DNA of 64,000 bases, taken from assembly GCF_963678635.1 (NCBI RefSeq), contig NC_087062.1, positions 6,252,193 to 6,316,192 on the forward strand. Direction: 5' to 3'. This stretch comes from Symsagittifera roscoffensis. Its lineage: Eukaryota > Xenacoelomorpha > Acoela > Convolutidae. Position 1 is the stretch's first letter; every line of letters starts with the position of its first letter. The notes beneath the pieces were generated by a model, which did not search any database, was not told the origin of the DNA, and saw only the letters and a program-made list of their open reading frames with translations. The translations under genes and the position numbers were made by a program. Below are positions 1-12,679 of the stretch, in pieces.

Positions 1-1108
1 TCCTAAAAACTGTTAAAAAAATTAAGACTAACAAAAGTTATTGAGACCCCCTTAGCCTCGAAACCCAGACACCCACAAAAAAAAAACTTTTTCCGCTCGT
101 CGAAAGACGCAATATGAGGCCAATAAGCAGATATAATATCGACCGAAACCAATCAAGCCGAAGAAAAAGGAAAAAAAAAGCCGGAAAAAAATTGTTATCA
201 TGAAAAACTTGAACTATTATTCTATCAAGAGTTTTGGCATCTTGTGCGATCCAGAGGTGAAACGAATCGAAAAAATTAGGTCACTAAGCCGATAACAAAA
301 AACAGGCCGAAATCATTTGGGCAGAAAAAAGTTTTTGAACGAAGAAAAAAACAAAAAGAAAACATACGAAGTCAAGCTTACAAAAATTACAAACAGCAGA
401 GGTAAATCAGAACACTAAAAACAACAAGAATGTTTAAAAAAAAAACAAAAAAAACCAATTCTACAATATGGCAACTAAGCCGACAAAACATAAGCAGACA
501 ATAATAAGCCTACAATTTTTTAGAAACGGACTATTTCCCGTTTGAAAAAAAAACAACAGCTCCTGTCAGATTAATACCCAGGATCTCTAAGGTCACAAGC
601 GTATTCGTTACCTCCGACTAAGGGGGCCAAAGACGTTAAGAAATTGAATTCATTATGAACCAAGATACCAGTTGATTCAAATGGTTCTGTCAAACAAGTT
701 GTTAATTGAAAAAATTACATATTCCGATTTGATAACGCCTGCTAACCACAAGCGTTACAAGCAAAATAAATTTAAAAAATTGTCGAAAAATTATTAGAAA
801 AAAAAAGTAGTTTTTAGAATTTTCGAAGTTTTTGATCGCAAAAAGGCGCTAAAAATCTCAGAAAAATTAACTTTACTCGAGTAAAACATAGTTTTCAAGG
901 CTTAAATTAGGCTATTTTAAGCTATTAAGCAATCAAAATAATCTATTGCAAGCATGCTCGCTAGCTTTATTCGCTCGAATTAAGAGTTAAAAACAAAAGT
1001 TTCATACCTGTTTTGTATTATACAGGGACAACGTTTTGATGTCTTTCGAATCACGACTGTAAGGGCATTAATATGATGCACACTCGACTCCTTCTAAAGA
1101 TTATTTGT

Positions 1109-1178
1109 GGAACCTGATTTTGCGTGGAAAAAACACCCGAATACAAGTTCCTCCCCATTTGTCAAATGGTCGGAACAA
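1109..1178 (-). repeat. Dispersed repeat, inverted relative to a copy at 34,598-34,670
   Basis: The reverse complement of this ~70 bp stretch matches 34,598-34,670 closely, including TGTTCCGACCATT, GGGGAGGAACTT and TTTTTTCCACGCAAAAT. One copy is in the AP-1 gamma intron and the other in BET intron 1. This is one of several short families shared by the introns of the two genes. Confidence 0.6.
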
Positions 1179-2559
1179 TCACCAAGACCTATATAAGAGT
1201 CTTCACTACGTTCACTAGTCTTAAAACATGACTGATTGCTTCGATTATTTACGATATTTTCGAACAAAAACATACATCGAATTTGCAATTTAAGAATCTT
1301 TTTTGCATACAATTTTTTCATAAAACAAACCCGTTTAGAGAAAATTGGAACTCCATTGGCAATTTTAAAAATAAAAATTCATTTAACTAAAACCAATTAC
1401 TTAATTTATTCATTAATTAATTTTTTTGCTCCATTTGAGTTTAGGTTACTGGAGAGCGTAATTCAAATCCAATTATGCAAATGAATTTGAGATTGAAAGT
1501 TAAACCGCGAAAAATCAAATTTGAGGGCGAAGATACTTTTCAAAAAAAAACACCAAGACCTATAAGATAGTATTTTCACTACGCTCATGACTCTTCATAA
1601 CAAACTGAAAGCAACCACACTTACTATGCATGTAATAAATTGGAATTCCGAGATATATTGAGTTGAAAAATTTCTGAAAGCGAGTTTTTATAACGCTTGC
1701 TAACAGAAGCGTAATTAATGTTGTTGTTTGAAACAAATAGACTTTTTGGGTTCATTTCATGAATTTAAAAGGCATCAACTGTGTTAAATTATTAATAATC
1801 GAATGTCAATGCACATGCTATCAAAAAGCCGTAAAGGTGCCACCAAAAAGGGCACCACTATTTGCGACTTTGTTTGGAAAAAAATAGTCGTTCTATTACA
1901 CTACGCTCGCTAGGTTGAAAAATAATCATTGATGAAGCCACAAATACCATCGATGATATTCGTGTATAATAACCATACAAGTTTTATTAATACGTCCAAA
2001 AACCTCAAAACTATTAGGCAGTTGACAATTCGACTTAGCCGACTGTTTGAAACCTTCCGCAGACGATTTTTCGTAGTCTTATTTCCTGTTCTTAAAAAAA
2101 TATTATACGCTTGCGATACAACAGAAGCATAGTAGGTCAAACTAGCCGACAGAAAAGGAGACGAATGCCATTAGGCTAAAAATAAATTAGTGACCTAGAG
2201 ATTAAGCACACTAACCCTCACACACTAACCACTCAGCCACGGAAGCTTATTAGCCGACAATCACTAGCCACAAGTAAAGCAGAGAACAGATCCAATGCAA
2301 TTTCCAATGTTACAGTGACAATTTCCAAATAAATGAACACTTTTATTTGCGAGTTAGGTTAGAAAAAAAAAGGTTCGTAATAATACACTAAGCTGATCGC
2401 AGCTGAAAAAGAAGCCGAAAAAATTATATCTATCAAAATTTCCATATTTTGAGTAAAATGTCAAAAAAACGTTGCCGGCGTTGAATTAGCAATGAGGTAA
2501 AACTTATCGAGCGGTAATGAAGCCCACAATATTTGGATGGACATCCACTAACTCGCCAA

Positions 2560-2715
2560 AAAATTTTCAACTAAAAAATTACGAAAAACGAACATGAGAC
2601 ACAGAAGCGAAGCAGAGATCTGCATCACTTCAAGAAATATTCACTTAAAAAATAACGAAAAACGAACAAGAAACACAGATGCGAAGCAGAGAGTCGAGCA
2701 CAATTCAAGAAAAGA
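2560..2715. repeat. Tandem duplication, period about 74 bp
   Basis: Two diverged units share ACGAAAAACGAAC (2,581 and 2,655), followed by an ACACAGA..GCGAAGCAGAGA block and CTTCAAGAAA/ATTCAAGAAA. Nothing suggests a gene. Confidence 0.55.
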
Positions 2716-3686
2716 AAAATTGAACCCAAAATCTCTCAAAATTAATTTTCTATGAGCAATCTCTGTTAAATTGTCTAGAATCCCAAATAAAATTATTCCA
2801 GAAAATAGAGCGACGAAAAAGCCGAGAAATGGCAAAAACTGTTATGCAGGAAAGACTATGATCAGTTTTTTTTAATCATAAGCATTTTTTGCAGTTTTTG
2901 ATCCGAATGAAATTGTTTACAAAAAAAATGATTATTTCCAGCGCCATGTTTAAATTGAAAAAAGTGTTAGCCGATAAAACTTGGGAAAACGTCCGTTACG
3001 CAGATGAGCTTTAATACCCTTGAGCCAAAATGAAAACACATTTTTACGCTCTAAGAGTTTGAAAAAAAACATACAACACTAAAATAAGTGGCTCACTATG
3101 TTCGTTTACATTTGAGAAGGCATCTGGCGAAGTTAATGAAAAATCTATTGGCATGAATTTTTTTGGCCTGGATTGTTTTTCAGACACCCAGGTTTATTAG
3201 CATATGGAAGCATGTAGTACTTTTCAAATTGACCGTGCATAACTGTTCTGTTTAAATATTTCAAAAACAGAAAGGACCTTACGTCTGTACAACAGGGTTA
3301 CTTGGTCTTAACTTTTAACATGCATCTTTTTGGGGAAAACAAATACATAATCGTTGCAATTTGTCGTTGCAAAACTGTCTATCGAATCATGCTATTTCAT
3401 TTCAGGGTCTACTGCAAGCATCCGATATGAGATGAGAAACTGTTCAAACATTCTAACTTGCATAACAATTACCTAATGATATGAAACTAAGAATATTATG
3501 AAAAATAATATTTGCCCTTAGTAAAACGTCGGATGTTTGCCCTACTAAAGCTGCTTTTTGGACGTTTTCAACGGTTTTCCACTTTTCGGATGTTTGACAT
3601 ATCGGATGTTTGCACAGTACCCTGCATGTGAACTAAGGGGAATATTTGGTTGCATGAATGTTTCACACATCGACTACGATTCTTAC

Positions 3687-6600
3687 TTTTCGGCGCACAG
3701 GAATATATTGGACGTGATGTAAAACTTAAACTCCGCATCTGCGCCGTACTCGAGGAAACTCATCATTTCTTTCATAAGAGTCCGAATGTTGCTCGGATTC
3801 ATGAGGGAGAAAGTCAGTTCCATCGCTCTCCTTGCAAGCACAGACAAACACAAACCAACTGCTTGCTTTTTAGCAGAAAAAAAACAGTAGAAACAAAACT
3901 GCCAGAATAACAAATAACTTTTAAATCTATTGATTTTTACACCAGCTATCCGCGATTGCCCAAAGTTGAAAATAAAGAAATTTTTTATTTTAGTTTTTTT
4001 TTTTTTAAAAAAAACCTTTTCACTAGGTTTGAATGAACAATTAGTTGACAGACAAACAAACCACTTGCTTATTTTTTCGGTAAAAGTCAAAAACGAACAG
4101 TCGAATGAACTATATGTCTAAAAACCAACGGATGAACAGAAAATCCTTATCTCAGACGGCATCCGCTGAGTTTTTTATTCTAGTTTTTTTCTGAACTCTT
4201 CTTTTTCATTAGATTTAAATTGACTTAATTAGAGGATGGATTTACTGAGTCGTTATTAATATTGAGTAAAAGTGGATTCGTTATTATAATTGAGTAAAAA
4301 AGGGATGTCGTGGTCTTACTTTCTGATTGTGATGTCGGGATCTTTGAGACACTCCACCACTGTGGACCTATGTCTCTGCACTGCATTGTAATCTATATGC
4401 ACTGTCTTCAGGAGGGTATTCAGAGCAACATATCTGAACACACCACAAAAGTATCCAAAATAAGTTTATTACGGCACTTGGTAAAGTATTTAAAATGAAA
4501 ATTTTGCAAACAATCCCCATTTGAAAAATAATTACCAAAAATAGCTACGGGATTATTCAACAATTACGCGTATCCTAATTAATAAGGTAGTCAAGATCCA
4601 AAATGAGGTATTAAAAAATTCACAGAACATGAAAATCGAAATTGTAAGTCATCAATGCAAATAAGCGCAAAGGAAAAAACTGAAGCTCACTGGGAAATTC
4701 ACATCGATCGTTGATTTGCAGTTGCTGTTTTCAATTTCAACCATCTCAAAACTGCAGCCTATTAACCTGTGCCTCAATCTAAGTCAATTAAACCGAGCTT
4801 CTATTATTTGAATAATTATACGATAAAATCGGTTTCCAACAATTCCTGCTTTTTGTTCATTTTGCATACGCATGAAGTGTACCTGATATTTTTGTCAGCA
4901 TTGAGGAGGAAGCGTCCAAGTATGTTCACAGCCAGCACTCTTAGTCCACTCTCTGACTTGATGTCCATAATGCACATGACAGTCTCGTACAGGATGGAGT
5001 TGCCGACGTTCTTGCTAGTCTCCGTGTTGGTCGCAATCTGCGCCAGGATGTCATTCATCGCCTCACTAGCGTCCGCGTCATTGTGACCCAAAATGCGCAG
5101 AAGCTGCAGGATCCGAACCTGCATTGAAATGGACATCATTTCTGACCAGCGGGGTGGATTTAGAAGGGGGGTTTCGACTCCCTGCCGACCCAAAGGGTCC
5201 CCCTATGTACTATTTTGGGATATCAATTTTTTGGGTGACGGACCTAAAATTATTCAAAGGAGCCTTTGGCGTCAATTTATACTAAGTTTGAATGGGGAGT
5301 GCCAAAATGCCGAATTTGGCCAAAGCGGGATCTTTTTAGTACAATGAAAGAGCTCAGAAAATCAATTTGGACGACCGAAAAAAAAGGTTGACAAAATTTT
5401 TGAAAATCCCCCCCCCCCCCCCGAGAAAATCCTAGATCTGCCCCTGTTTGACCACACACGGTTTAATTTTGGTAAAATTTTTTGAAATTTTTGTTATCAA
5501 TGATATATTGATGATTAGCTTTGAGAAATAATACTGAAGTGCACCATTTTATCATTTATACTAAAATGAAGTGTATAGGTAAAATCTAACACTTTTCAAC
5601 AATTACTGACTTTTGTAACAACTTCACCTACTTCCAATTTGACTTTGGAAATGAAGACAATTTTTTTTCCTGATTCTAACCTGAAGGAAAGGATCGCTGA
5701 TACCCGAGACATCGTGGTCCGGAGAATAGCCAGACATCGTCAAATTCTTCAAAATGCGCACCAGATTTTGCACCATCTAAAATTAGAGGGCATTAATTGC
5801 TTAATAAAACTGGTATCACACTATATCTATATAACAACCCTGAATTCATAGGAACAACCATGTGAATTGTTCAAAGCTAAAAAAAAATAAACGGCAATTA
5901 ATTAAAATAAATGTTCCGCGCTTTCTTCGAAAGTCAGAACAATAATTACTTACTTTCAACTAAATAAAACAACGTTTTTACTGCTTTGCGTTCAATTATA
6001 ACAAACTAAGTAAATAACTTTAGTATTCGTTGAAAATACATGTAATGAAACATTATTGTTACTGAGTGAAATGAAACTTTGACAAATCTGTTGAATAGAA
6101 ATCAGTAACTTCGCACGCGTGTAGTTGAAATACAGCGACGAGTCACACTATCTATAGATACCCAAAACAAATTATTACGCCCAAATTTAGTCGACGACAA
6201 AGAAGCGAAGCCCTTACACCAATGAATACTCACTTCTCCCTAAATAACAGCAAGCTCCATGTCTTAGAATTCACATTATAAATGAAAAAACTTAAACCGA
6301 AACCAAACATACTTTTCGAAAGTGAATCAGACAGTCTTGACTCTTAGTGCACATTTCAGTGATAAGCACAACGCCTGCTAACAAAGTGCCGTGATTTTTC
6401 TCTTGCAGTAGCTGGCGACTCGCTGGCAGGAACATCTCAATCAATTCGGGTACTTTTCGAATGATTCTCGCTGCACACAAAGCGGCCTAAAAAAGAAGCA
6501 AGAATAGCCGAAAAGTAAACTGTTGCTCTGAAACTAGCAGAATACTCCGATCACCGTTATCTTACTGCTACTCAAAGACTGAAATTGCTTTAGGACTGGT

Positions 6601-7944
6601 TAAACGAAGGTTTCAATACTTAAGAGCGCAAATCATTCATTATCGATAGTCAAAACAATAAGAACGGCTAAATTTTGCAGCCTTTGCTATTTTGGGAAAT
6701 TTTTATTGGCGCTCAAAGCACGATAGAAGTGGCTTAATATCATGCATCACTCATTCTCATCCGAAGTATGATTGTAGCGCCTGGTTTTCCGTCAAAAACA
6801 CCGAAATACATTTAGGGATCCGATAAGAAGTGTTTAGCACGCTTTAAAACATCAATTAAGAGCAGCCTCATTAAGCGCCATTAATACCCAAAAAAAACAT
6901 CTTTTGAACTATTTAAATTCAAAAACGATAAAAACCCATTCAAAAGATTCAGACGGCCGTCTATGTTTCAAAAGAAGTAACCTTCTTTTTAATGTATGAG
7001 TTGGACGACTTCAGCAACTTCTCAACTTCGCCAGCCAGATCGCGACACATCTCAGTGGAACAAATTGCACCCAGAGTACACAGTGAAAGCGCTACATTGT
7101 AATGATTGCTGTGTGTCATGTCGCTAAAAAATTGCCATTATCATTTTACGGAATCCGTATTTTTATTTATCAGAACTTTTCGCTATTTCTAAAATATATT
7201 TCCACGAAGTCGCTACAGTGACACCATGGTACAAATTGATTGTATTCGACTGTTTTTAAATCACAATGAGTTCGAATGCCTTTCCTGCTTGTTCAGTGAG
7301 GTTGATGCACGTTTCGGCTTCAGTGTTTCATTCAACATGTAAAAGAAAAAAGTTACCAAATTTTTCCCCATCCATTGAACTAAAGAAATGTAAGATAAAA
7401 TTTCCTATTCAATATTCCCATTCGAATAAGAAATTTTACCATAACTTTCTTTTGTTCAAGGTAATTTTCTTGAACAGTTTTTGTTCTTTAAATTTTTTTT
7501 AATGCGACCCGAAAGCCGAAGCATGCATCAAAATCACTGAATACTATTAATCACTTTGATTAAATATAAATAAAATTACAAGGACGTCTTTTGAACTCAC
7601 TTTTTGAGAGAGTTTGTAATAAGTAAGTGAACATCTTGCTTCTCATCTAACAATAACATGGCACCCAAGTAGCCTATCCTCTTGTCTGAAAACTTTGGCG
7701 AAGCTATCAATTTCAGGCACTCTAACTGCCCAAAGTGCGCTGGATATCCGAGCATGTGAATATAAAGCAATTTAGCGATGTTCTTGCATCTGTTTTCGTT
7801 ATCGTCATCACGAAACGAATTTCTTATCGTTGCACATTCTTTGTTCACAACTGCTCGTTCTTCAGCCTGTGTCCTGCAGGCCCGTACCTGCCTTATCAGA
7901 TCCCTTAGCCGTACAGTACTAGGCATCTGAAAACGAGAAGGCAT
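3687..7944 (-). CDS. AP1G1: AP-1 complex subunit gamma (gamma-adaptin), 5' half, seven exons
   Basis: Gamma-adaptin is a large subunit of the AP-1 clathrin adaptor, which sorts cargo between the trans-Golgi network and endosomes; this part is the N-terminal armadillo-like trunk. Minus-strand coding exons: 7944-7601, 7123-6982, 6486-6313, 5776-5681, 5118-4883, 4433-4320 and 3830-3687. All flanking sites are AG/GT and the phases agree at every junction. About 416 codons are present. Family-typical segments include [20 protein letters not shown] and [20 protein letters not shown] (exon 1), [15 protein letters not shown] (2), [13 protein letters not shown] (3), [12 protein letters not shown] (4), [20 protein letters not shown] (5), [18 protein letters not shown] (6) and [17 protein letters not shown] as read through the junction frame (7). 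The C-terminal trunk, hinge and ear are outside the window. The start is ambiguous: ATG at 7944 or at 7926, each directly after a splice-acceptor-like TTTCAG. The donor of exon 2 (AAG|GTTACT) is weak but keeps phase. Confidence 0.96.
5149..5446. mobile_element. Small non-autonomous DNA transposon (MITE), hAT-like, in an AP-1 gamma intron
   Basis: The left end reads GCGGGGTGGATTTAGAA and the right end, reverse-complemented, CAGGGGCAGATCTAGGA, so the ends are imperfect inverted repeats. They are flanked by TCTGACCA (5,141-5,148) and TTTGACCA (5,447-5,454), an 8-bp near-duplication as hAT elements make. A run of C (5,408-5,422) lies inside the right end. A related copy is at about 58,315-58,630, sharing TGCCGACCCAAA.GGTCCCC and the CCTAGATC terminus. 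No coding capacity. It begins ~30 bp upstream of exon 5. Confidence 0.6.
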
Positions 7945-8686
7945 CTGAAATTAAAAGCAAAAATTTAAACTACAACGAATTGATACAAAGAAAGATAGAA
8001 TATGATGTCTACTTTAATCTAGGCATTATTTAATAGCCTACGATGAGCCAAGACGGACCTTCGCGCCACTTGTCATACAAAAAATTTTACCAGAAGACAA
8101 ATTTAACGGACACAAGCGAACCTTCGCACCACTTGCGATACATCAAAATTAGCACGGCAACAAGCCTAAGAAATGAGATTAAATTTTTTTTGAGACTATG
8201 TCATGCAAACACCTCAACAAAAATTTTGATAACGTAGTTCAATTAGAAGTCTGAACAAATTTTGAGCTATAAATGGCTTCAAAGCCCAAAATTCTGCGCA
8301 TTTCGGACAATGAAAAACAAAAAATTTCGAAATTAATTCAAACAGCAAGTGTATGTCAAATTTACTTATATTCACAATTATAATAGATTTTGCATTGAAG
8401 ATTATTTTCAACAAAAACAGTAACTGTAGTTATTATAATCAGTAATCAGGAAAAAAGACGAAATATGAGATATTATACACATGCGAAGCTGAGCTTCGCG
8501 CCTTTTGCGATACAACACCAGAAAAAATCAAAAAAAGTTCAAAAAAGTCTATCGAACTAGACATCAAAAAGAATAAGGGTAGTTATGGAGGAGGATCAAC
8601 AATTTTATTTAGCTGAAGACACTACATACAGTAGAAAAAATGGGTTAGAAGTGCAAGTTTAAGAAAAACAAGACCAACTGTTGATA
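7945..8686. other. Non-coding, upstream of AP-1 gamma exon 1; dispersed repeats
   Basis: The first AP-1 gamma coding exon is entered by splicing, so this is intron or 5' flank; no 5' UTR exon could be identified. It contains inverted copies of a short motif around CGCACCACTTGCGATACA (8,057-8,150 and 8,480-8,515), which recurs in BET intron 1 near 34,200 and 37,355. Confidence 0.45.
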
Positions 8687-11600
8687 CTTCCAAATATGAC
8701 CGACTGGCACATACTCCCCGGACTCAAGATCGCTGTCCTCATCGCGTGTCGTCGTCTGTCAGTGAGCCCCCAGGATGTTGAGTGCGTCTCAAGATACAGT
8801 GCCAGTGGTCATTTACAGAAGTTTGCAGTAGATTTAACTTTATCTACACCCCAAAATTCACAGCCATGCAAAATTGTCACATTATCGCACCGTCAATTTT
8901 CGCTTTGTAAGCTACCATTAAAATTTTTTTATTTTGCCCATTCAGAAAATTGTCATGCAGCATTTTGATCTATATAGTAGATATAGTATACGAAAATGAA
9001 ATAAAAATGTAGAAAACTCTCAGAAATTTGTGACAAAATGTTTTAAAATGTTACATAATAGTTGTTACATAATTTCAGTGACATTTGTAAAGTTTTGATT
9101 GGTTGAATTTTTAAAATTTTGAAGTAATGATGTGTGTGACACTTTTTATGATCTTTGATCATTTTGAAAAGATAGTTTAGAATTTTTAAAACCTGAAGAT
9201 GCAAAAAATGATCGAAAACGTTTTTTGAATTTACAATATTAACGCGTTCTCAAGATATAGTATACTAATAACAATAATTCTTTTATTAAAATTTCTTTTC
9301 CGTGCTCTCGGATTTCATCTGAGTTCACACTCAGGCCCCTTTTTCTTTCCTCGCTCCGCTCATGACTCAAGAACCAACCCCTGAACACCTTTTTCAGTTC
9401 GTGCCCCTCGTTTTCGGGGTACTTTGTCCTGACACACTCGACACCGTAATTTGCCTCGCCAGTTCTTATTCATCATCGGAACTGATCACGATCTCTTGCC
9501 ATGCATTCAGCTTTTCGTAGGCTCGCATCCGTTCCTTCTGCCCTTATAATCTTTCCGCCTGATTCGGTAGACCCTTCACTTTCGATTCCCTATTCAAGCG
9601 AAATGAGTTCTGCATGCTCAAGCTCACGTTCTTCGCCAAGTCCTGCTCCAATATTGATTCACTTGCCTGGGTATTATCTCTAGACACTCTACCACCCCTT
9701 TTTCAACCAGAACCAGTTATGATGAGTTAGCAAGGGTCTCCTGAAGGTTTCGGGCCCGATCTCGGCCAGAATCTGTCGATGTTCTTTCTGATGCTTCTTT
9801 ATGTGATCCTTCGTCACCGTGTACAGCCAAGATGTCAGCGTCGCCCGCAACCATGAAATGAATCCTATGCGAATCCACACGTGCCTCACCTCCTTGAGCA
9901 CAGCGAAAGTCTTACACGCAGTCTCGAACGACTCAAGCCTCCGGCTGTAGTTGATGGAATGTATTGACGGCACTGTTGGTGCCCTCGAAACTCGATATTT
10001 CGTCACGTTCTCCTCGATCCATCGTGACGCCAGTATCAAACTCACCACAAAAAGAGTGACCTTCTGCTGGTGACTGGGTAGTCCTATTGACCGAATCTCT
10101 TCCAAATCCCATAACAAGCAGAGGTTCCAGCACTAATCATCGCTTTCCCAATCGTAATCTGTCTTTCAATGTCACTCGTGTTTTCTTTTTCTAAACTCCA
10201 GAGCTCTTAACCCCAGTTCTCACTCAAGTCTTCTCTTCAATCTCCAAGCACTGCCTATGAAAGTGGTGCGACATTCGTGCCAATCGTACACACTTCGGCA
10301 CCGAAAAAGCCTTTTCGATTAATTCCCTCTGACTAGATGCTTCAACCACCGCCTTGTGTAATGGATGACGATTTCCGCACAAGTTGGCCATGACTGATCT
10401 CAACAGAGACTTCAGATTCGTTGGTAAACTGTAGGCCTCGCACACAGGAAATCCCACCTCCGCCCCAAGACCGATCTTCCATCCCCTGATGTGCTTCTGG
10501 ATCTTTTGCAACACTCACTCCTGGCCAAGACTCCACGCTTGACGCTGTCATCAAATGGTGTTCGGACTCTAGCATCTCTGGAGATGGTAACCCGCACATC
10601 CTCGAAAAGAATCCCAATGACGTCGCTACATTCACAGTGGTGCTTGCGTAACACTCAGCCACTATCTGCACCTCGCTCTTCTCCTTCTCCGTGATGTCAC
10701 CGAACCAAGTGGTTAAATCCTCCCTCTGGAAGGATTGTATTCTGACACAGTACCGCCCATCACAAGAATGCCCTCCTCTTCCGCATTCCAAGTCCAGACA
10801 ACTGCCTGGCTCCATCTTTTTTATTAGCATATCCAGCTTGCTCGTTGCTCCCTCCGATTCCCCCTGATGAGGTAGGATCAATTGATGCACTATGTTCAAA
10901 TTCCCCAAATCTTTATCCTTCGCTGGCGATAATCTCACCCACTCCGTGACTTTTTCGATCAACCTCGCGTGAGGATGTGGGCACCAAGATGGTCTCAGCA
11001 AGTTTCAAATGGTCCCCAAATTCGTAGACAACATGTCGTCTCCGCTTCCCAGTCTTAGTTTGACCTTTTTGGCCGAACGCGGCCCACTAATAACATTCGG
11101 CCTCTTCTCAAGTAGCAGACCTAGGCTCGGTCTTTCCCTTGCCGTCGGGTCACTCTCGACTATTTTCTCCGTGCAGAACTTTAACAGTTCCGCCACTTCA
11201 AAAATCAAGCGAGCGTTTCCAGCTTCCGAGTCCAAGAAAGGGTTGTAAGCTATCCCCATCACTCGAGACACATATTGATAACCTCCCCGTTTCTTGGGCC
11301 TTGAGTAGTCTTCTGCCAGAGCCAGGTTGCAATGCACATCATGATTCTTGCCTAATTTCTTGTTGGAGAACCTCCTTTATCTCATTAAGCTTTCCATGGT
11401 TCTCTAGAGACTGCCTTGAGCCATCCCCCTTGGCGATCCCAGTACTCTGGTACACATTCAGGACGATGGCGAAGATTTTCCTTTCCATTGTCTCGCTTCC
11501 CATTGCTCTCTGTTGGCACGTCTGGATGGCGGTGTCAGACATCATTAACATCATCCAACTTAAGAGACAGGTGGCATCTTTCCTCCTCGCTAGACTCAAT

Positions 11601-12400
11601 CTCGAGTTATCTCGAGCAATGTGTTGCAGGCGCAAACCCTTTTTGCCCAGTTTGAGTTTGTCGTACGAAATCAACGCTTCCAACGCCACTCCCGCCAAGC
11701 TCCATGAAAACAGCAACTGTCCGGCTGTCCTGACAAAAGGGTTCGCCATCAATGATGGTGCAGACGAGAGTGCTCTCATCGCATCTTCAAAAAAATTCCA
11801 GCAGCAAGTTTTCCCAAGTTCGCCCCCAGCTGGCTCTCCAACTCTAGTTTGACAAATTCGGCCCTCTAGTGTGTAGCCCAATTCCGGCGCTTCCGGGATA
11901 CCCCGCGATCAAGTCCTTTCAGGCAATTCTCCAGTTCACTTGTTGTCTCCAGGGCTATCTACCAAGGACGAGCGGTGTTCCTCGTCGCACGTTTTTCAAG
12001 TGGGTCACTTGTCACTTGCTCCACTTCATCCACTTCCCACATCCACTTTCCACATTTGTCCACTGATGGAGCCCCTCTTCGCATTCGCCTTCTGAGGTTT
12101 GAATTCTTCTTCTTTCCCTGGAGTCGTTGAAGCCTCTACTCCGACTAACACCTCAGCCACACTCCTGAGTGCCGAGCCGCCCTTGTAGGCCGCTGTCTTC
12201 CATCGCGCCAGAACCATGGGAGCCATCACCTTCAAGTTATTTTCTGAAACCGCATCCGTCGAAGGACTTGCCTCTTCTGCTTCCCGTTTTCTCTTCCTAG
12301 ACCTCACTCCTCTACTCGGCAGCGTCGTCACTACCATTACTGACTCGACTTCTCTAAACAAATCCCCTCTCTCCGTCTCTTGCCTCCCCCTTCTCTAGCC
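8687..12400 (-). mobile_element. Fragment of a Ty3-type element: 3' internal region with ~25 bp of LTR
   Basis: From 8,687 the sequence matches the main element at 16,914 onward: the last ~25 bp of LTR ending GACTGGCACA, the polypurine tract, the 3' non-coding stretch with CAAGATACAGTGCCAGTGGT, and the unknown ORF. The rest of the LTR is missing and unrelated sequence begins left of 8,687. No gag or pol was found, so this is a 3' piece only. Confidence 0.75.
9689..12361 (-). pseudogene. Unknown retroelement-associated ORF, copy 1 (broken)
   Basis: Minus-strand frames at 12361-12026, 11881-11339, 11337-11005, 11001-10342, 10514-10224 and 10117-9689 follow one another and match the ORF at 19,796-17,414 in order. 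Shared blocks include YCVRIQSFQREDL, ECYASTTVN.AT.LGFFSRM, the run FSVPKCVRLARMSHH, the WD.EEIRS.GLP..QQKVT block and TSWLY.VTKDH. Several frameshifts and stops separate the pieces, so it cannot make the full protein. It is more complete than the other copies in its middle part, where leucine/alanine-rich helical sequence (around 11,450-11,800) replaces the charged coiled coil of copy 2. No zinc finger, protease, RT or membrane segment is visible. Function unknown. Confidence 0.6.
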
Positions 12401-12487
12401 TTAAGAATATTAGTATCTTTAATTATAAAACTAGTTTTATTTTTATCATCCATTTCGACACTAATTTTTTTATCATCAGTTTTTTGT

Positions 12488-12679
12488 TCAGAGAAGAGCT
12501 ATCTTTACAGGGTTGGCCCCGGTATTTTGCTTCTGCTTTCTTAGGCGAATCATCTTCTTAAGCAGCTCTTTCCTCACTTTCTCGTCCAGTCCAGTGCCTA
12601 TCTGGACGGGTTCTTTAAACTTCACCACTATGTCCCACAGCTCTTCATTGAATTCGTCCACTTTGGCCTTGTTCTCCAC
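12488..12679 (-). other. Short open frame of unknown origin between the two inverted ORF copies
   Basis: A 63-codon minus-strand frame, rich in Lys and Glu and predicted helical (ends KQNTGANPVKIALL). It lies between copy 1 (minus) and copy 3 (plus). Its base composition is like theirs, so it may be the N-terminal end of one of them or part of a third insertion. I do not recognise it. Confidence 0.3.

Larger units (their letters stand above)
1..3680. other. Non-coding, probably intron of the AP-1 gamma gene
   Basis: No coding exon is recognisable on either strand. The next AP-1 gamma exon (minus strand) would continue the adaptin trunk after the lysine at position 3,687, and I could not find it here, so this looks like one intron of more than 3.6 kb running off the window. 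The stretch is AT-rich and holds short dispersed repeats that also occur, often inverted, in the BET introns (for example 1,109-1,178 against 34,598-34,670). Short open frames here have no domain features. Confidence 0.5.

Noticed and set aside
1094-1321. 75-codon minus frame as a missing AP-1 gamma exon
   Set aside because: No adaptin similarity; the stretch is a dispersed repeat also found inverted in BET intron 1.
5277-5459. 60-codon minus-strand frame with a Gly run
   Set aside because: It lies wholly within the MITE and its C run.
12513-12679. The first ~55 codons of the plus-strand frame leading into copy 3
   Set aside because: Similarity to the other copies starts only at about 12,680; the earlier part is Phe/Ser/Leu-rich and antisense to a Lys/Glu-rich frame, so it is probably not coding.
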